DNA of 64,000 nt from Duganella sp. Root1480D1 (GTDB lineage Bacteria; Pseudomonadota; Gammaproteobacteria; Burkholderiales; Burkholderiaceae_D), in assembly GCF_001427305.1 (NCBI RefSeq), contig NZ_LMFZ01000005.1:1-64000 (forward strand), in the 5' to 3' direction. Below, piece after piece: positions 27,148-35,153 of this stretch (its first letter is position 1; each line of letters starts with the position of its first letter). Under the pieces are notes generated by a model that ran no database searches, was not told the DNA's origin, and saw only the letters and a program-made list of their open reading frames with translations. The position numbers and the translations under genes are program-made.

Positions 27148-27718
27148 CGCCCTTGCCCTCCTCTTCCGGATTGGCAGGCGCCTCGTCTTCATCCGCAGTC
27201 ACTGCCTCCATCGGGGTGTAGCCTTGCGCCTTCACCACGTCATTCAGCAGGCGCGCCATGCCCTCCGATTTTTCCGCCGATACCAGCTTGAGGCGGATGT
27301 GCGCCGCATTGCCGTTTTTCTTTGCGATGCCGCCGGACTCGGGATTGATGCGCAAGCTGGCTTTCTTTTCCGGTGGCGCGGCTAGGCCGGCTTGCTGCCT
27401 TGCGGCTTCAGTGGCGGCATCGGGCTCCGCTTCTTCGAGTGCACCGAGCTCCACATCCAGTTCCACTTCCGCTTCGCCAATCACCAGCGAGCTATGCGGC
27501 ACCAGCGAAATCAGCGGCAGGCGGTAGGTGTAGGTCTCGCCAGGTTCTGCGTGGCTGTGGATGGCCGGCAGTTGCAGGTCGAACGAGGTGGGTTGGTTTT
27601 GGCGGTCGAAGAAAGTGGCCAGGTTGGCCATCTGCGCCTTCTCCACCATGTATTGCGCGTTCATGACGGAGCCTGCGATCGCCCTCACCATGTCTTCCAG
27701 ACTTGCGAGCATTGCCAT
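27137..27718 (-). CDS. DUF2589-like protein, first gene of the cluster
   Basis: 193 aa; GGAGG lies 7 nt before the ATG. It shares the DUF2589 layout: a helix MVEKAQMANLATFFDRQ, a strand block LPLISLVPHSSLVIGEAEV with ELDVEL, a low-complexity middle, then AAHIRLKLVSAEKSEGMARL. The acidic C-terminal tail (DEDEAPANPEEEGKGDEQ) differs from its paralogue at 25687. It probably opens the operon running left to about 24369. No export signal is present. Confidence 0.75.
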   Translation of the reverse strand: MAMLASLEDMVRAIAGSVMNAQYMVEKAQMANLATFFDRQNQPTSFDLQLPAIHSHAEPGETYTYRLPLISLVPHSSLVIGEAEVELDVELGALEEAEPDAATEAARQQAGLAAPPEKKASLRINPESGGIAKKNGNAAHIRLKLVSAEKSEGMARLLNDVVKAQGYTPMEAVTADEDEAPANPEEEGKGDEQ

Positions 27719-27818
27719 TTGATGTCCTCCAGTTTGTCAGATCCGGAGGCCAGAATAGCGGTGAGATCCCGCCGCCAGGCTGACCATTTCTGGCGGCGGA
27801 GGGCGACGAACAACCAGC

Positions 27819-28247
27819 CTACTTCCAGCAACCTCCTTGCACCCTCACTGTGTATTCGATCTTTTTCGCAAGGCTGTCCGTCAAGGCAGTTTTTACGCCC
27901 TCCCGGAAATTGTCCGGCTTAATCAGCGCCGTCTTGCGCTTGACGCCATAGGTGTCGGCCTTCGCAATCAAATCACCTTCCTCGGATTCGTCATTAAGTG
28001 CGAGTTTCCACAAGCCGTCCTCCGCCTTCTGTAGCACTACTGTGCCTTGGTCAATGCGTTGCGCCTTAGGCGAGATGACCATCGTCGTGGTGACCTTCCC
28101 GATAGCTTTGGAAGCGTCGGTCTTCTGCGTCGAAGTCAAGGCAGGTTGTTCGAACGGCATGCCCTTCAGTGGGGTGACCTCGCACTCGGCAGCGGCGGTG
28201 ATGCCCGTCGCGACGGACAAGGCGAAGGAAAGCAATACTGATTTCAT
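27819..28247 (-). CDS. Small exported protein, unknown function
   Basis: 142 aa from the ATG at 28247, with CAGGAG upstream. A signal peptide is clear: MKSVLLSFALSVATGITAAA, then E-C. The mature protein has two cysteines, one at each end (one right after cleavage, one in GGCWK), which could join as a disulfide and close the fold. It is divergent from the 403-aa gene at 28417 and 100 bp upstream of the DUF2589 operon on the same strand. No family was recognised. Confidence 0.65.
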   Translation of the reverse strand: MKSVLLSFALSVATGITAAAECEVTPLKGMPFEQPALTSTQKTDASKAIGKVTTTMVISPKAQRIDQGTVVLQKAEDGLWKLALNDESEEGDLIAKADTYGVKRKTALIKPDNFREGVKTALTDSLAKKIEYTVRVQGGCWK

Positions 28248-28416
28248 ACATTTCTCCTGGTTGATGGAAAGGGAAAGAACTGCAAAATCAATATAGCCCT
28301 GCTCGCCGCGGGCTTGATGCGTACCGCCATGAATGGTCAGAAAAATTCGCCGTTCGCCCCGTACATTCAGGCTACGCGGCATTGGGTTCGCGGCTATCAC
28401 ATCGAAGGAGAACCAA

Positions 28417-29628
28417 ATGGCTCATATCAGGCAAGCAGGCATCCTCGCACCAGGCAGCGACGCCGTGCACGACGCGGACGTCATCATGACAGCGGCCGTC
28501 GTCGGCCACGCTTACGCGCGCCTTAGCAACAACAGCAACTGCGCCTTCGACATCGAAGCCGACACCGACCCTGGCCAGGACGCCAGGATGGCCGTCAACT
28601 GGGACCGCCATAAACGCGCAGTGGCCAAGATCAACAAGGCACTCGAAACCATGGGCGGCCAATACGGCAAGCCCGGTACGGGGAAGGAAGCAATCGTCGG
28701 CGTCACCCCGGCCTACGACAAGCAGGGCAACATCACCCGCATCACCGGCGGCGCCGGCGACCTGCCGCTCGACTCGCCGCTGCGCTACAACCCGCCGCTG
28801 CCGAAGGACCTGGCCGGCGCCAAGCTGTACACGCTGGCATTTGACTCGCGCGTCGGCTATCAGGGACGCGGTGCCTACACCGGTTTCGTGCAAGGCCGCC
28901 AGAATGGCCAGAGCAACCTGTTCTCCACTTACCGCCAGCGCGTACCCACTGCCTTCGGCCGCCGCTGGCTGCCCAGCACCAAGCCGGCCGACAGCAACGC
29001 GCCGATTGGCCTGTCGCAGCAAGAACGCATCTGGGGCATGGTCGGCGACAACGCCATGCAGGAAGAGCTGCGCCAGCAAGGCATGTACTTCAAGGACCAG
29101 GACAAGGCGCGTGGCGGCACCGGCCTGGTAACGGACGACATTGTCGGCTACACCCACGGCATGGTGCAGGCAGTCTACGATGTGGAAATGTGGAAGGCGA
29201 TCAATCCGCACGAGCATGCAGGCACGCCGTATGAAATCGCCGTGGGTAAAGAGACCACCAAGCTGGCCTCCTGCTTCACCTGCGCGATCTTCATGCAGGC
29301 CAACGGGCATCCAGCATCGGCCACCCACCTGGGGCGTGGCGAATCATGGCTGCCGCTGTATCCGGAGAACGGCAGCAGCGTCAGCACGCAGGACCGCACC
29401 CGCGCTGCATGCAACGATAAATGGGCAGCCTACTGCAAGACCATCATCGATGCCGGCATCGCCTGCATTGAGCGGCGCCTGGCCACGGACAAGCACAAGG
29501 CCAGCATGACCAGCCTGAAGGCCTGCCTGGCAGGCAAGCAGCCCATGGACTACGCCAACCTGGTGCTCGATGCCGTGACGGTCCACGAGCACGAAGTGGT
29601 GCGCGTGGACCGCACCTTGCTGGCCTAG
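28417..29628 (+). CDS. Hypothetical protein with CxxC motif
   Basis: 403 aa from the ATG at 28417, with GAAGGAG 6 nt upstream. It is soluble with no signal peptide. Visible features are an N-terminal helical part, a Gly/Pro-rich middle (about 85-150), and a C-terminal half with HEHAG near 267 followed 20 residues later by SCFTCAIFM. A His/Glu pair before a CxxC is reminiscent of zinc-dependent deaminase folds, but spacing and context are not decisive. Four more cysteines lie in the last 90 residues. It is divergent from the DUF2589 side and overlaps the convergent hydrolase stop by 4 bp. Function unknown. Confidence 0.65.
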   Translation: MAHIRQAGILAPGSDAVHDADVIMTAAVVGHAYARLSNNSNCAFDIEADTDPGQDARMAVNWDRHKRAVAKINKALETMGGQYGKPGTGKEAIVGVTPAYDKQGNITRITGGAGDLPLDSPLRYNPPLPKDLAGAKLYTLAFDSRVGYQGRGAYTGFVQGRQNGQSNLFSTYRQRVPTAFGRRWLPSTKPADSNAPIGLSQQERIWGMVGDNAMQEELRQQGMYFKDQDKARGGTGLVTDDIVGYTHGMVQAVYDVEMWKAINPHEHAGTPYEIAVGKETTKLASCFTCAIFMQANGHPASATHLGRGESWLPLYPENGSSVSTQDRTRAACNDKWAAYCKTIIDAGIACIERRLATDKHKASMTSLKACLAGKQPMDYANLVLDAVTVHEHEVVRVDRTLLA

Positions 29629-30518
29629 GCGGCCGGCTGGCGCACCCCGTCGAACCACGCCAGCGCGGCCGACCATAAAGGCTCGGCGTGCTGGCGGAAG
29701 TAACCCATATGACCCAGTTTGCCCAGCCCCGCGGCAGCAGGGTCGATGTCCACCCCATGCCAGGGCGCGTTGCGGTAGCCGGACATCAGCGCATCGCGCG
29801 ACAGCGGCGGCGCCCACAAGTCGTCCGTCGCGTTCAATGCCAGAATCGGCGTGCGCACGCTGGCAAAGCCTTCCGCAATTTCCGGCACCTTCGGGTCATC
29901 GAGGAAATAACGCGGGAATTTGCACCAGTGCTTCCATTGCCGGTACACGCCCATCGGCAAATCCTCGCCCATGCCAAGCTTGCTCCAGGCCAGGCGTCCC
30001 TTCCAGCGCGTCACGACCGGGCCGACCACATGCCACATCGCCAGCACGCGCAGGCGCTCCAGGCGCGGCATCCAGCCATGCCAGCCGGCGCCGACGCCGA
30101 ACAGGTAGACGCCGGCAATCTTTTCGTGGTTCGGTACCAGACCCAGGGCATGGCCGCCGTAGGAATGGCCCACCATGTACAGCGGCGTGCTGTCGCTTGG
30201 CGCGAAGAATTCGATCACCGCGTTCAGGTCCAGCCGCGCCCAGTCGAGGAAGCTGGCTTCAAAGCCACGCAGGGTTTTCGGCGCAGAGCCGCCGACGCCG
30301 CGATAGTCGAAGGTCAGCACGGTATAACCCTGCCCTGCCGCGAATTCGGCGAAGCGGCGGTAGAAGCCTTGCGGCACGCCGGTGGCGCCGGCCACCAGCA
30401 GCCGCGCTTTCTCCGGACCGCGGGCGCGGTAGCGCACGGCGGACAGCGGGTAGCCGTCAAGCGCGCGCAATTCCAGTTTTTCCGCCAGCAGCAAGGCGGC
30501 GGCAGGCATATGGCTCAT
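29625..30518 (-). CDS. Alpha/beta hydrolase
   Basis: 297 aa. The nucleophile elbow is GHSYGGHALG (Ser near 118), the oxyanion strand LLVAGATGVPQGFYRRFA near 40-57, an Asp in ALNATDDLWAPP near 229 and a late His in KLGHMGYF, so the Ser-Asp-His triad is complete. It is cytosolic with no signal peptide. Substrate is unknown. The start overlaps the stop of the TetR gene by 4 bp (ATGA), so the pair is one regulated unit. Confidence 0.88.
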   Translation of the reverse strand: MSHMPAAALLLAEKLELRALDGYPLSAVRYRARGPEKARLLVAGATGVPQGFYRRFAEFAAGQGYTVLTFDYRGVGGSAPKTLRGFEASFLDWARLDLNAVIEFFAPSDSTPLYMVGHSYGGHALGLVPNHEKIAGVYLFGVGAGWHGWMPRLERLRVLAMWHVVGPVVTRWKGRLAWSKLGMGEDLPMGVYRQWKHWCKFPRYFLDDPKVPEIAEGFASVRTPILALNATDDLWAPPLSRDALMSGYRNAPWHGVDIDPAAAGLGKLGHMGYFRQHAEPLWSAALAWFDGVRQPAA

Positions 30519-31099
30519 GTTCTTTTCTCCACTTTCAGCATTGGCATCAGGGCGTCCATGGTCTGCACCATCGGCGCGGTGTCGCCCGCCACGCGGGCTT
30601 GCAGCAGGCCGCCTTCATAGGCGGCGAGGATCAGGGCGGCGATGCCCTCGGCACGGTGGCGCTCATGGCCGGCCAGCGCCAGCGCATCGGCCATGCGGCC
30701 GCGCAGCGCCGCGAAACCGGTTTTCAGCGCGCTGCGGATTTCGACGTCGTCGGCGGTCGATTCCAGCGCGACCGCTGCCAGCGGGCAGCCCAGCTCGAAC
30801 TCGCTGTCGTCCAGGCCGCGCAAGGCGCGCAGGATCCAGGCTTGTAGCGCGGTGACCACATCCGGCTCGCGCTCCATATAAGTGTCGAGCTTGTGGACCA
30901 GGAAGCTGAAGGTGGCTTCGATGGCGGCCACGGCCAGTTGGTCTTTGCCGCCGGGGAAATGGTGGTACATCACGCCTTTCGGCGCCTTGGCCCTGGCCAG
31001 GATCTCGCTCAGGCCGGCGCCATGCAGGCCGCGGTGCTGCAGCGTCGTGATCATGGCGTTGATCAGGCGCTCGCGGGTGGTCAGTTGGTGGGTATTCAT
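30515..31099 (-). CDS. TetR family transcriptional regulator
   Basis: 194 aa from the ATG at 31099. The helix-turn-helix is in the first 50 residues (LINAMITTLQHRGLHGAGLS, then APKGVMYHHFPGGKDQL). The C-terminal part, with GCPLAAVALEST, fits the LmrA/YxaF-like ligand domain. It precedes and overlaps the alpha/beta hydrolase gene, and its own promoter region holds a palindromic operator, so autorepression with induction by a hydrolase substrate is likely. Confidence 0.92.
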   Translation of the reverse strand: MNTHQLTTRERLINAMITTLQHRGLHGAGLSEILARAKAPKGVMYHHFPGGKDQLAVAAIEATFSFLVHKLDTYMEREPDVVTALQAWILRALRGLDDSEFELGCPLAAVALESTADDVEIRSALKTGFAALRGRMADALALAGHERHRAEGIAALILAAYEGGLLQARVAGDTAPMVQTMDALMPMLKVEKRT

Positions 31100-31108
31100 G
31101 CGGTTTAC

Positions 31109-31135
31109 TCTATAGACCGGTCGGTCCAGTGTCAA
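31109..31135 (-). promoter_or_regulatory. tetR promoter with palindromic operator in the spacer
   Basis: On the minus strand TTGACA (31130-31135) and TATAGA (31109-31114) are separated by 15 bp. That spacer carries the dyad GACCG-AC-CGGTC (31115-31126). A repressor on this dyad would block the polymerase directly. The predicted transcript start is only a few bases before the ATG, so the mRNA may be nearly leaderless. Confidence 0.65.
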
Positions 31136-31204
31136 GTGCTGCAAATGCCGTTGCCCTTGGTAAAATACCTCTTTGGGCGACGCCCTAGCTTTTGAGAATT
31201 GCAA

Positions 31205-31846
31205 ATGAGCCAACATTTTTCCGGCAGCCTGTTCATGGTTGCTGCACCATCCGGCGCCGGTAAATCAACGCTGGTCAATGCCCTGCTGGCACAGGAACCG
31301 GCCATCAAGCTGTCGATCTCGACCACCACGCGCCAGCCGCGTCCGGGCGAGCAGCATGGCCGCGAGTACTTCTTCACCACCGCCGAGGACTTCCGCAAGC
31401 GCGCCGCCGAGGGCGAATTCCTGGAGTGGGCCGAAGTGCACGGCAATTACTACGGCACTTCGCGCATCTTCGTGGAAGAACAAATGAAGGCCGGCACCGA
31501 CATCCTGCTGGAGATCGATTGGCAAGGCGCGCGCCAGGTCAAGAAGCAATTCCCGCAGGCGGCCGGCATCTTCATCCTGCCGCCATCGTTCGCGGCGCTG
31601 GAAGAACGCCTGCACAAGCGCGGCCAGGACGAAGTCCACGTGATCAACCGCCGCCTGCTGGCGGCGGGCGGCGAAATCGCCCACGCGCCCGAGTTTGAGT
31701 ATGTTATTATCAACGAAGAGTTCCCGGTCGCCTTGTCGGAGCTAAGCGCGATCGTCCGATCGGCCCGTTGCCGGTTCGCGCAACAAGCCGCCCGCAATGC
31801 CAAGTTGATGTCCGAGCTGGGCATCCACGCCGACCACGCAGAATAA
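31205..31846 (+). CDS. gmk: Guanylate kinase
   Basis: 213 aa from the ATG at 31205. The P-loop is [10 protein letters not shown] (residues 14-23), the GMP-binding [19 protein letters not shown] is near 39-57, and the lid and [11 protein letters not shown] segments follow. It phosphorylates GMP to GDP with ATP in the cytosol. It begins the gmk-rpoZ-spoT order that is widely conserved in Proteobacteria. It is divergent from the TetR gene. Confidence 0.97.
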   Translation: MSQHFSGSLFMVAAPSGAGKSTLVNALLAQEPAIKLSISTTTRQPRPGEQHGREYFFTTAEDFRKRAAEGEFLEWAEVHGNYYGTSRIFVEEQMKAGTDILLEIDWQGARQVKKQFPQAAGIFILPPSFAALEERLHKRGQDEVHVINRRLLAAGGEIAHAPEFEYVIINEEFPVALSELSAIVRSARCRFAQQAARNAKLMSELGIHADHAE

Positions 31847-31887
31847 TCACCGACGCATCAAGTACCGCATTTACCCAGGAGTTAAGC

Positions 31888-32091
31888 ATGGCCCGTATTA
31901 CTATTGAAGATTGCCTGAAGAATGTCCCTAACCGCTTCCAGCTGACCCTGGCAGCCACCTACCGCGCACGCCAGCTGCTGCAAGGCCACACCCCGAAGGT
32001 CGAAGCCAAGGACAAGCCAACTGTCGTCGCCCTGCGTGAAATCGCCGCCGGCAAAGTAGGCCTGGAAATGCTGAAAAAGGTCCCTATGTAA
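31888..32091 (+). CDS. rpoZ: RNA polymerase omega subunit
   Basis: 67 aa from the ATG at 31888, with CAGGAG 6 nt upstream. [20 protein letters not shown] is the characteristic N-terminus, followed by [17 protein letters not shown]. Omega aids assembly of the beta-prime subunit and forms part of the ppGpp site on polymerase, which fits its place next to spoT. It follows gmk by 41 bp. Confidence 0.97.
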   Translation: MARITIEDCLKNVPNRFQLTLAATYRARQLLQGHTPKVEAKDKPTVVALREIAAGKVGLEMLKKVPM

Positions 32092-32094
32092 GCT

Positions 32095-32112
32095 GGGAAC
32101 CTTTTTGTTCCC
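32095..32112 (+). promoter_or_regulatory. Short hairpin in the rpoZ-spoT gap
   Basis: GGGAAC and GTTCCC pair around CTTTTT, ending 3 nt before the spoT ATG. No clear ribosome site precedes spoT, so the stem sits where it should be. It could weaken spoT translation or simply be chance; there is no U-tract after it, so it is not a normal terminator. Confidence 0.3.
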
Positions 32113-32115
32113 GAT

Positions 32116-34395
32116 ATGAACCTGACTTCCGCAGATCCCAACATCAGCGAACAGCCCGCACGGCGGGCACGGCGCCCGGCTAAGCAACAGCCGGGCGTTG
32201 ACGTTTCTGCACCATCAGTTTCCACTTCTGCACTAGCCGCACCGGCCGTGGCCACCGGCGTTGCGACCATCACCCACCTCACCGAAAAGCTTGCCGAGTA
32301 CATGGGCGAGGCCGACCTGAAGAAGGTCAAGGAAGCCTATCGCTTCTCGGACGAGATGCACCTGGGCCAGGTACGCAAGTCGGGCGAGCCGTATATCTCG
32401 CACCCGATCGCGGTGGCCGAGATCTGTGCCGACTGGAAGCTCGACGCGCAAGCCATCATGGCGGCGCTGCTGCACGATGTGATGGAAGACCAGGACGTCA
32501 AGAAGGACGAGCTGATCGAACGCTTTGGCGCGCCGGTGGCGCACCTGGTGGACGGCTTGTCCAAGCTGGAAAAGATCGAGTTCCAGAGCCAGATCGAAGC
32601 GCAGGCGGAAAACTTCCGCAAGATGCTGCTGGCCATGGCCTCGGACGTGCGCGTGATCCTGATCAAGCTGGCCGACCGCCTGCACAATATGCGCACGCTG
32701 GAAGTGATGATCCCGGCCAAGAAGCGCCGCATCGCGGCCGAGACGATGGAAGTCTATGTGCCGATCGCGCACCGCCTTGGCCTGAACAACATCTACCGCG
32801 AATTGCAGGACCTATCCTTCTCCCACCTGTACCCGGTGCGCTACCACGTGCTGGCCAAAGCCGTGAAAGCGGCGCGCGGCAACCGGCGCGAGGTAGTGAG
32901 CAAGATCCTGGAAGCGGTGAAGAACACCCTGACCGCGGCCGGCATCAACGCCGAAGTCTACGGCCGCGAAAAGACCCTGTACGGCATCTACAAGAAGATG
33001 CGCTCCAAGCACCTGTCGTTCTCGCAGGTGCTGGACGTGTATGGCTTCCGCGTGGTGGTCGACAGCTTCTCGCACTGCTACGTGGCACTGGGCACCCTGC
33101 ACTCGCTGTACAAGCCGATGCCGGGCAAGTTCAAGGACTACATCGCAATCCGTAAGCTGAACGGCTACCAGTCGCTGCACACCACCCTGATCGGCCCATA
33201 CGGCACGCCGGTGGAGTTCCAGATCCGCACCCAGGAAATGCACCGCACCGCCGAATCGGGCGTGGCAGCGCACTGGCTGTACAAGAGCAACGACGCCAAC
33301 ATCTCGGACATGCAGCAGCGCACCCACGCCTGGCTGCAATCGCTGCTCGACATCCAGCAGCAGACCGGCGACTCGGCCGAATTCCTGGAACACGTCAAGG
33401 TCGACCTGTTCCCCGACTCGGTCTACGTCTTCACGCCGAAGTCCAAGATCATCGCCCTGCCCCGCGGCGCCACGCCGGTGGATTTCGCCTACGCCATCCA
33501 CACAGGGATCGGCGACCATACGGTATCGGTCAACATCAATGGCGACGCGGCCCAATTGCGCACGGAACTGCGCAACGGCGACATCGTGGAAATCGTCACC
33601 GACCCGAACTCGCGCCCGAGCCCGACCTGGCTGTCCTTCGTCCGCACCGGCAAGGCGCGCTCGGCGATCCGCCACCATCTGCGCACCATCAACCTGCCGG
33701 AATCGATCCGCCTCGGCCAGCAACTGCTGGCGCAGGCGCTGGATGCGATCAACGTGCCGGGCGAGCTGCCGCCGCCGTTGATGGAACGCCTGCTGAACGA
33801 ATCGTCGGCCAAGTCGATGGAAGAACTGTATGCCGACATCGGCATCGGCAAGCGCATGGCTGCGCTGGTGGCGCGCCACATCTTCGGCCTGCTGGGCGGA
33901 GAATCGGCCAGCGCGCCGATCGAACACACCAGCTCCAAGGAACTTGATCCGGTGACGATTTACGGCAGCGAAGGCGTGTCGGTGCAACTGGCGCCATGCT
34001 GTCTGCCGATCCCTGGCGACCATATCGTCGGCCAGTTGCGCCGCGACCAGGGTTTGCAGGTGCACACCGGCGACTGCTCGGTGGCCAAGCGCTCGAAGCA
34101 GAAAGAGCCCGAACGCTGGATCGCCGTCAAATGGGGCACCGAGATCAACCGCCGCTTCGACAGCCGTATCCGCCTGATCATCAACAATGAGAAGGGCATC
34201 CTGGCACGCGTCGCCGCTGAAATTGGCGAAAGCGACGGCAACATCACTTTCGTCGGCATGGACGAGGACAGGGAACACGTCCTCCACCAACTCCGCTTCA
34301 CGATCCAGGTAAAAGACCGCGTGCACCTGGCTGCCCTGATCCGCAACGTCAGAAAAGTAGCCGGCGTCAACCGCGTCACCCGCGAACGCGCATAA
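32116..34395 (+). CDS. spoT: Bifunctional (p)ppGpp synthetase/hydrolase
   Basis: 759 aa. The HD hydrolase domain is intact (ISHPIAVAEI, then ALLHDVMEDQD), at about 55-200. The synthetase domain has YGREKTLYGIYKKM and KFKDYIAIRKLNGYQSLHT, the RxKD-type charge pattern of bifunctional Rel/SpoT rather than the ExDD of RelA. TGS (VYVFTPKSKIIALPRGATPV), a zinc-finger-like segment with PCCLPIPGD, and a C-terminal ACT domain follow. It sets alarmone levels in the stringent response. The first 50 residues are a low-complexity extension. It ends at the RAYT/palindrome insert. Confidence 0.96.
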   Translation: MNLTSADPNISEQPARRARRPAKQQPGVDVSAPSVSTSALAAPAVATGVATITHLTEKLAEYMGEADLKKVKEAYRFSDEMHLGQVRKSGEPYISHPIAVAEICADWKLDAQAIMAALLHDVMEDQDVKKDELIERFGAPVAHLVDGLSKLEKIEFQSQIEAQAENFRKMLLAMASDVRVILIKLADRLHNMRTLEVMIPAKKRRIAAETMEVYVPIAHRLGLNNIYRELQDLSFSHLYPVRYHVLAKAVKAARGNRREVVSKILEAVKNTLTAAGINAEVYGREKTLYGIYKKMRSKHLSFSQVLDVYGFRVVVDSFSHCYVALGTLHSLYKPMPGKFKDYIAIRKLNGYQSLHTTLIGPYGTPVEFQIRTQEMHRTAESGVAAHWLYKSNDANISDMQQRTHAWLQSLLDIQQQTGDSAEFLEHVKVDLFPDSVYVFTPKSKIIALPRGATPVDFAYAIHTGIGDHTVSVNINGDAAQLRTELRNGDIVEIVTDPNSRPSPTWLSFVRTGKARSAIRHHLRTINLPESIRLGQQLLAQALDAINVPGELPPPLMERLLNESSAKSMEELYADIGIGKRMAALVARHIFGLLGGESASAPIEHTSSKELDPVTIYGSEGVSVQLAPCCLPIPGDHIVGQLRRDQGLQVHTGDCSVAKRSKQKEPERWIAVKWGTEINRRFDSRIRLIINNEKGILARVAAEIGESDGNITFVGMDEDREHVLHQLRFTIQVKDRVHLAALIRNVRKVAGVNRVTRERA

Positions 34396-34398
34396 GCA

Positions 34399-34440
34399 CA
34401 GTGTCAGACCCTGCGGGTCTGACACTGGTTTACCGGTTTT
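34399..34440. repeat. Family B palindrome B1 (REP-like)
   Basis: CAGTGTCAGACCC (34399-34411) pairs with GGGTCTGACACTG (34415-34427) over a TGC loop, followed by a GGTTTACCGGTTTT tag. It lies at the 3' end of the RAYT gene, in opposite orientation to copy B2 at its 5' end. The RAYT stop codon is inside the stem. Confidence 0.9.
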
Positions 34441-35042
34441 CGCAAAGCAGCATCCCCTCTCGTCGCAAATCTGATTCTCTCCAAATCCTTTTCAGCCAAG
34501 GGTATATCAAACAACTTCCGATACGCGTGCCTGCGCTCTTCATCGTTCAAACCGAGTCCAAGATATACATCATGCGGACTAAGCAATTCATCATTCATCC
34601 CCTCCGCATTAGCCCGATAGCTCGACCACTTGTAACCGCCGGGAAAATCCACCATCCCCGCCCGAACTGGATTCAGTTCGATATACCTCTGGCAAATCAA
34701 GAGATATGCGCTGCTGTCGATCAGCGACGAATGATAGCGTTTATCCCACATGGTACCGCTCCCGCCGTGCCGGACGTGGCGCCAGAGCGCTGTGCGCTGC
34801 GCAAGTGACTTCATCAGTGAAGCTTGAGAATTCTGTTCGCGAATACTGACCAATAGATGGAAATGGTTGGTCATCAGCACGTAAGCGTGGATGTCACAGC
34901 TTGATTTGACGCTATGTTCCTTGAGTAAATCGAGGAATCCGTGCCGTTCTTCGTCATCGTGAAACACCGTGGCGCCATTGTCGCCGCGCTGAGTGAGATG
35001 CAGGCAAGTACCTGTAGGATAATTTCGTAGGGGACGGGGCAT
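34404..35042 (-). CDS. REP-associated tyrosine transposase (RAYT, TnpA_REP)
   Basis: 212 aa from the ATG at 35042, chosen because AAAGGAG is 7 nt upstream; the ATG at 35048 is too close to it. The Y1 single-strand nuclease motifs are intact: the HUH pair as NHFHLLV (residues 60-62) and the catalytic tyrosine Y120 in RYIELNPVRAGMV. RAYTs act on the REP hairpins near their genes and are usually domesticated single-copy genes. Flanking palindromes B1 and B2 are inverted relative to each other. The C-terminal QCQTRRV is encoded by palindrome B1. The gene breaks the usual spoT-greB neighbourhood. Confidence 0.9.
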   Translation of the reverse strand: MPRPLRNYPTGTCLHLTQRGDNGATVFHDDEERHGFLDLLKEHSVKSSCDIHAYVLMTNHFHLLVSIREQNSQASLMKSLAQRTALWRHVRHGGSGTMWDKRYHSSLIDSSAYLLICQRYIELNPVRAGMVDFPGGYKWSSYRANAEGMNDELLSPHDVYLGLGLNDEERRHAYRKLFDIPLAEKDLERIRFATRGDAALRKPVNQCQTRRV

Positions 35043-35056
35043 TTCCATTCTCCTTT

Positions 35057-35097
35057 AAAACCGGTAAACCGGTGTCTGACCCGCAGGGTCAGACACC
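35057..35097. repeat. Family B palindrome B2 (REP-like)
   Basis: The tag AAAACCGGTAAACC (35057-35070) is followed by the stem GGTGTCTGACCC (35071-35082), loop GCA and GGGTCAGACACC (35086-35097). It has the same build as B1 in reverse orientation. At one stem position B1 has A:T where B2 has T:A, so pairing is kept by a double change. Confidence 0.9.
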
Positions 35098-35153
35098 TCC
35101 TGTTCAAAGGATAGCGGTGCTGTTTTGGCGCGGTTTGTGCTGACTCAAAGGCG

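Noticed and set aside
24369..29628. The DUF2589/GH19 region as a prophage or tailocin remnant
   Set aside because: No capsid, tail, sheath, baseplate, integrase or holin gene is present; only the GH19 enzyme has a phage-like form.
32812..34425. Minus-strand open frame of 537 codons opposite spoT
   Set aside because: Shadow of the spoT synthetase and ACT regions.
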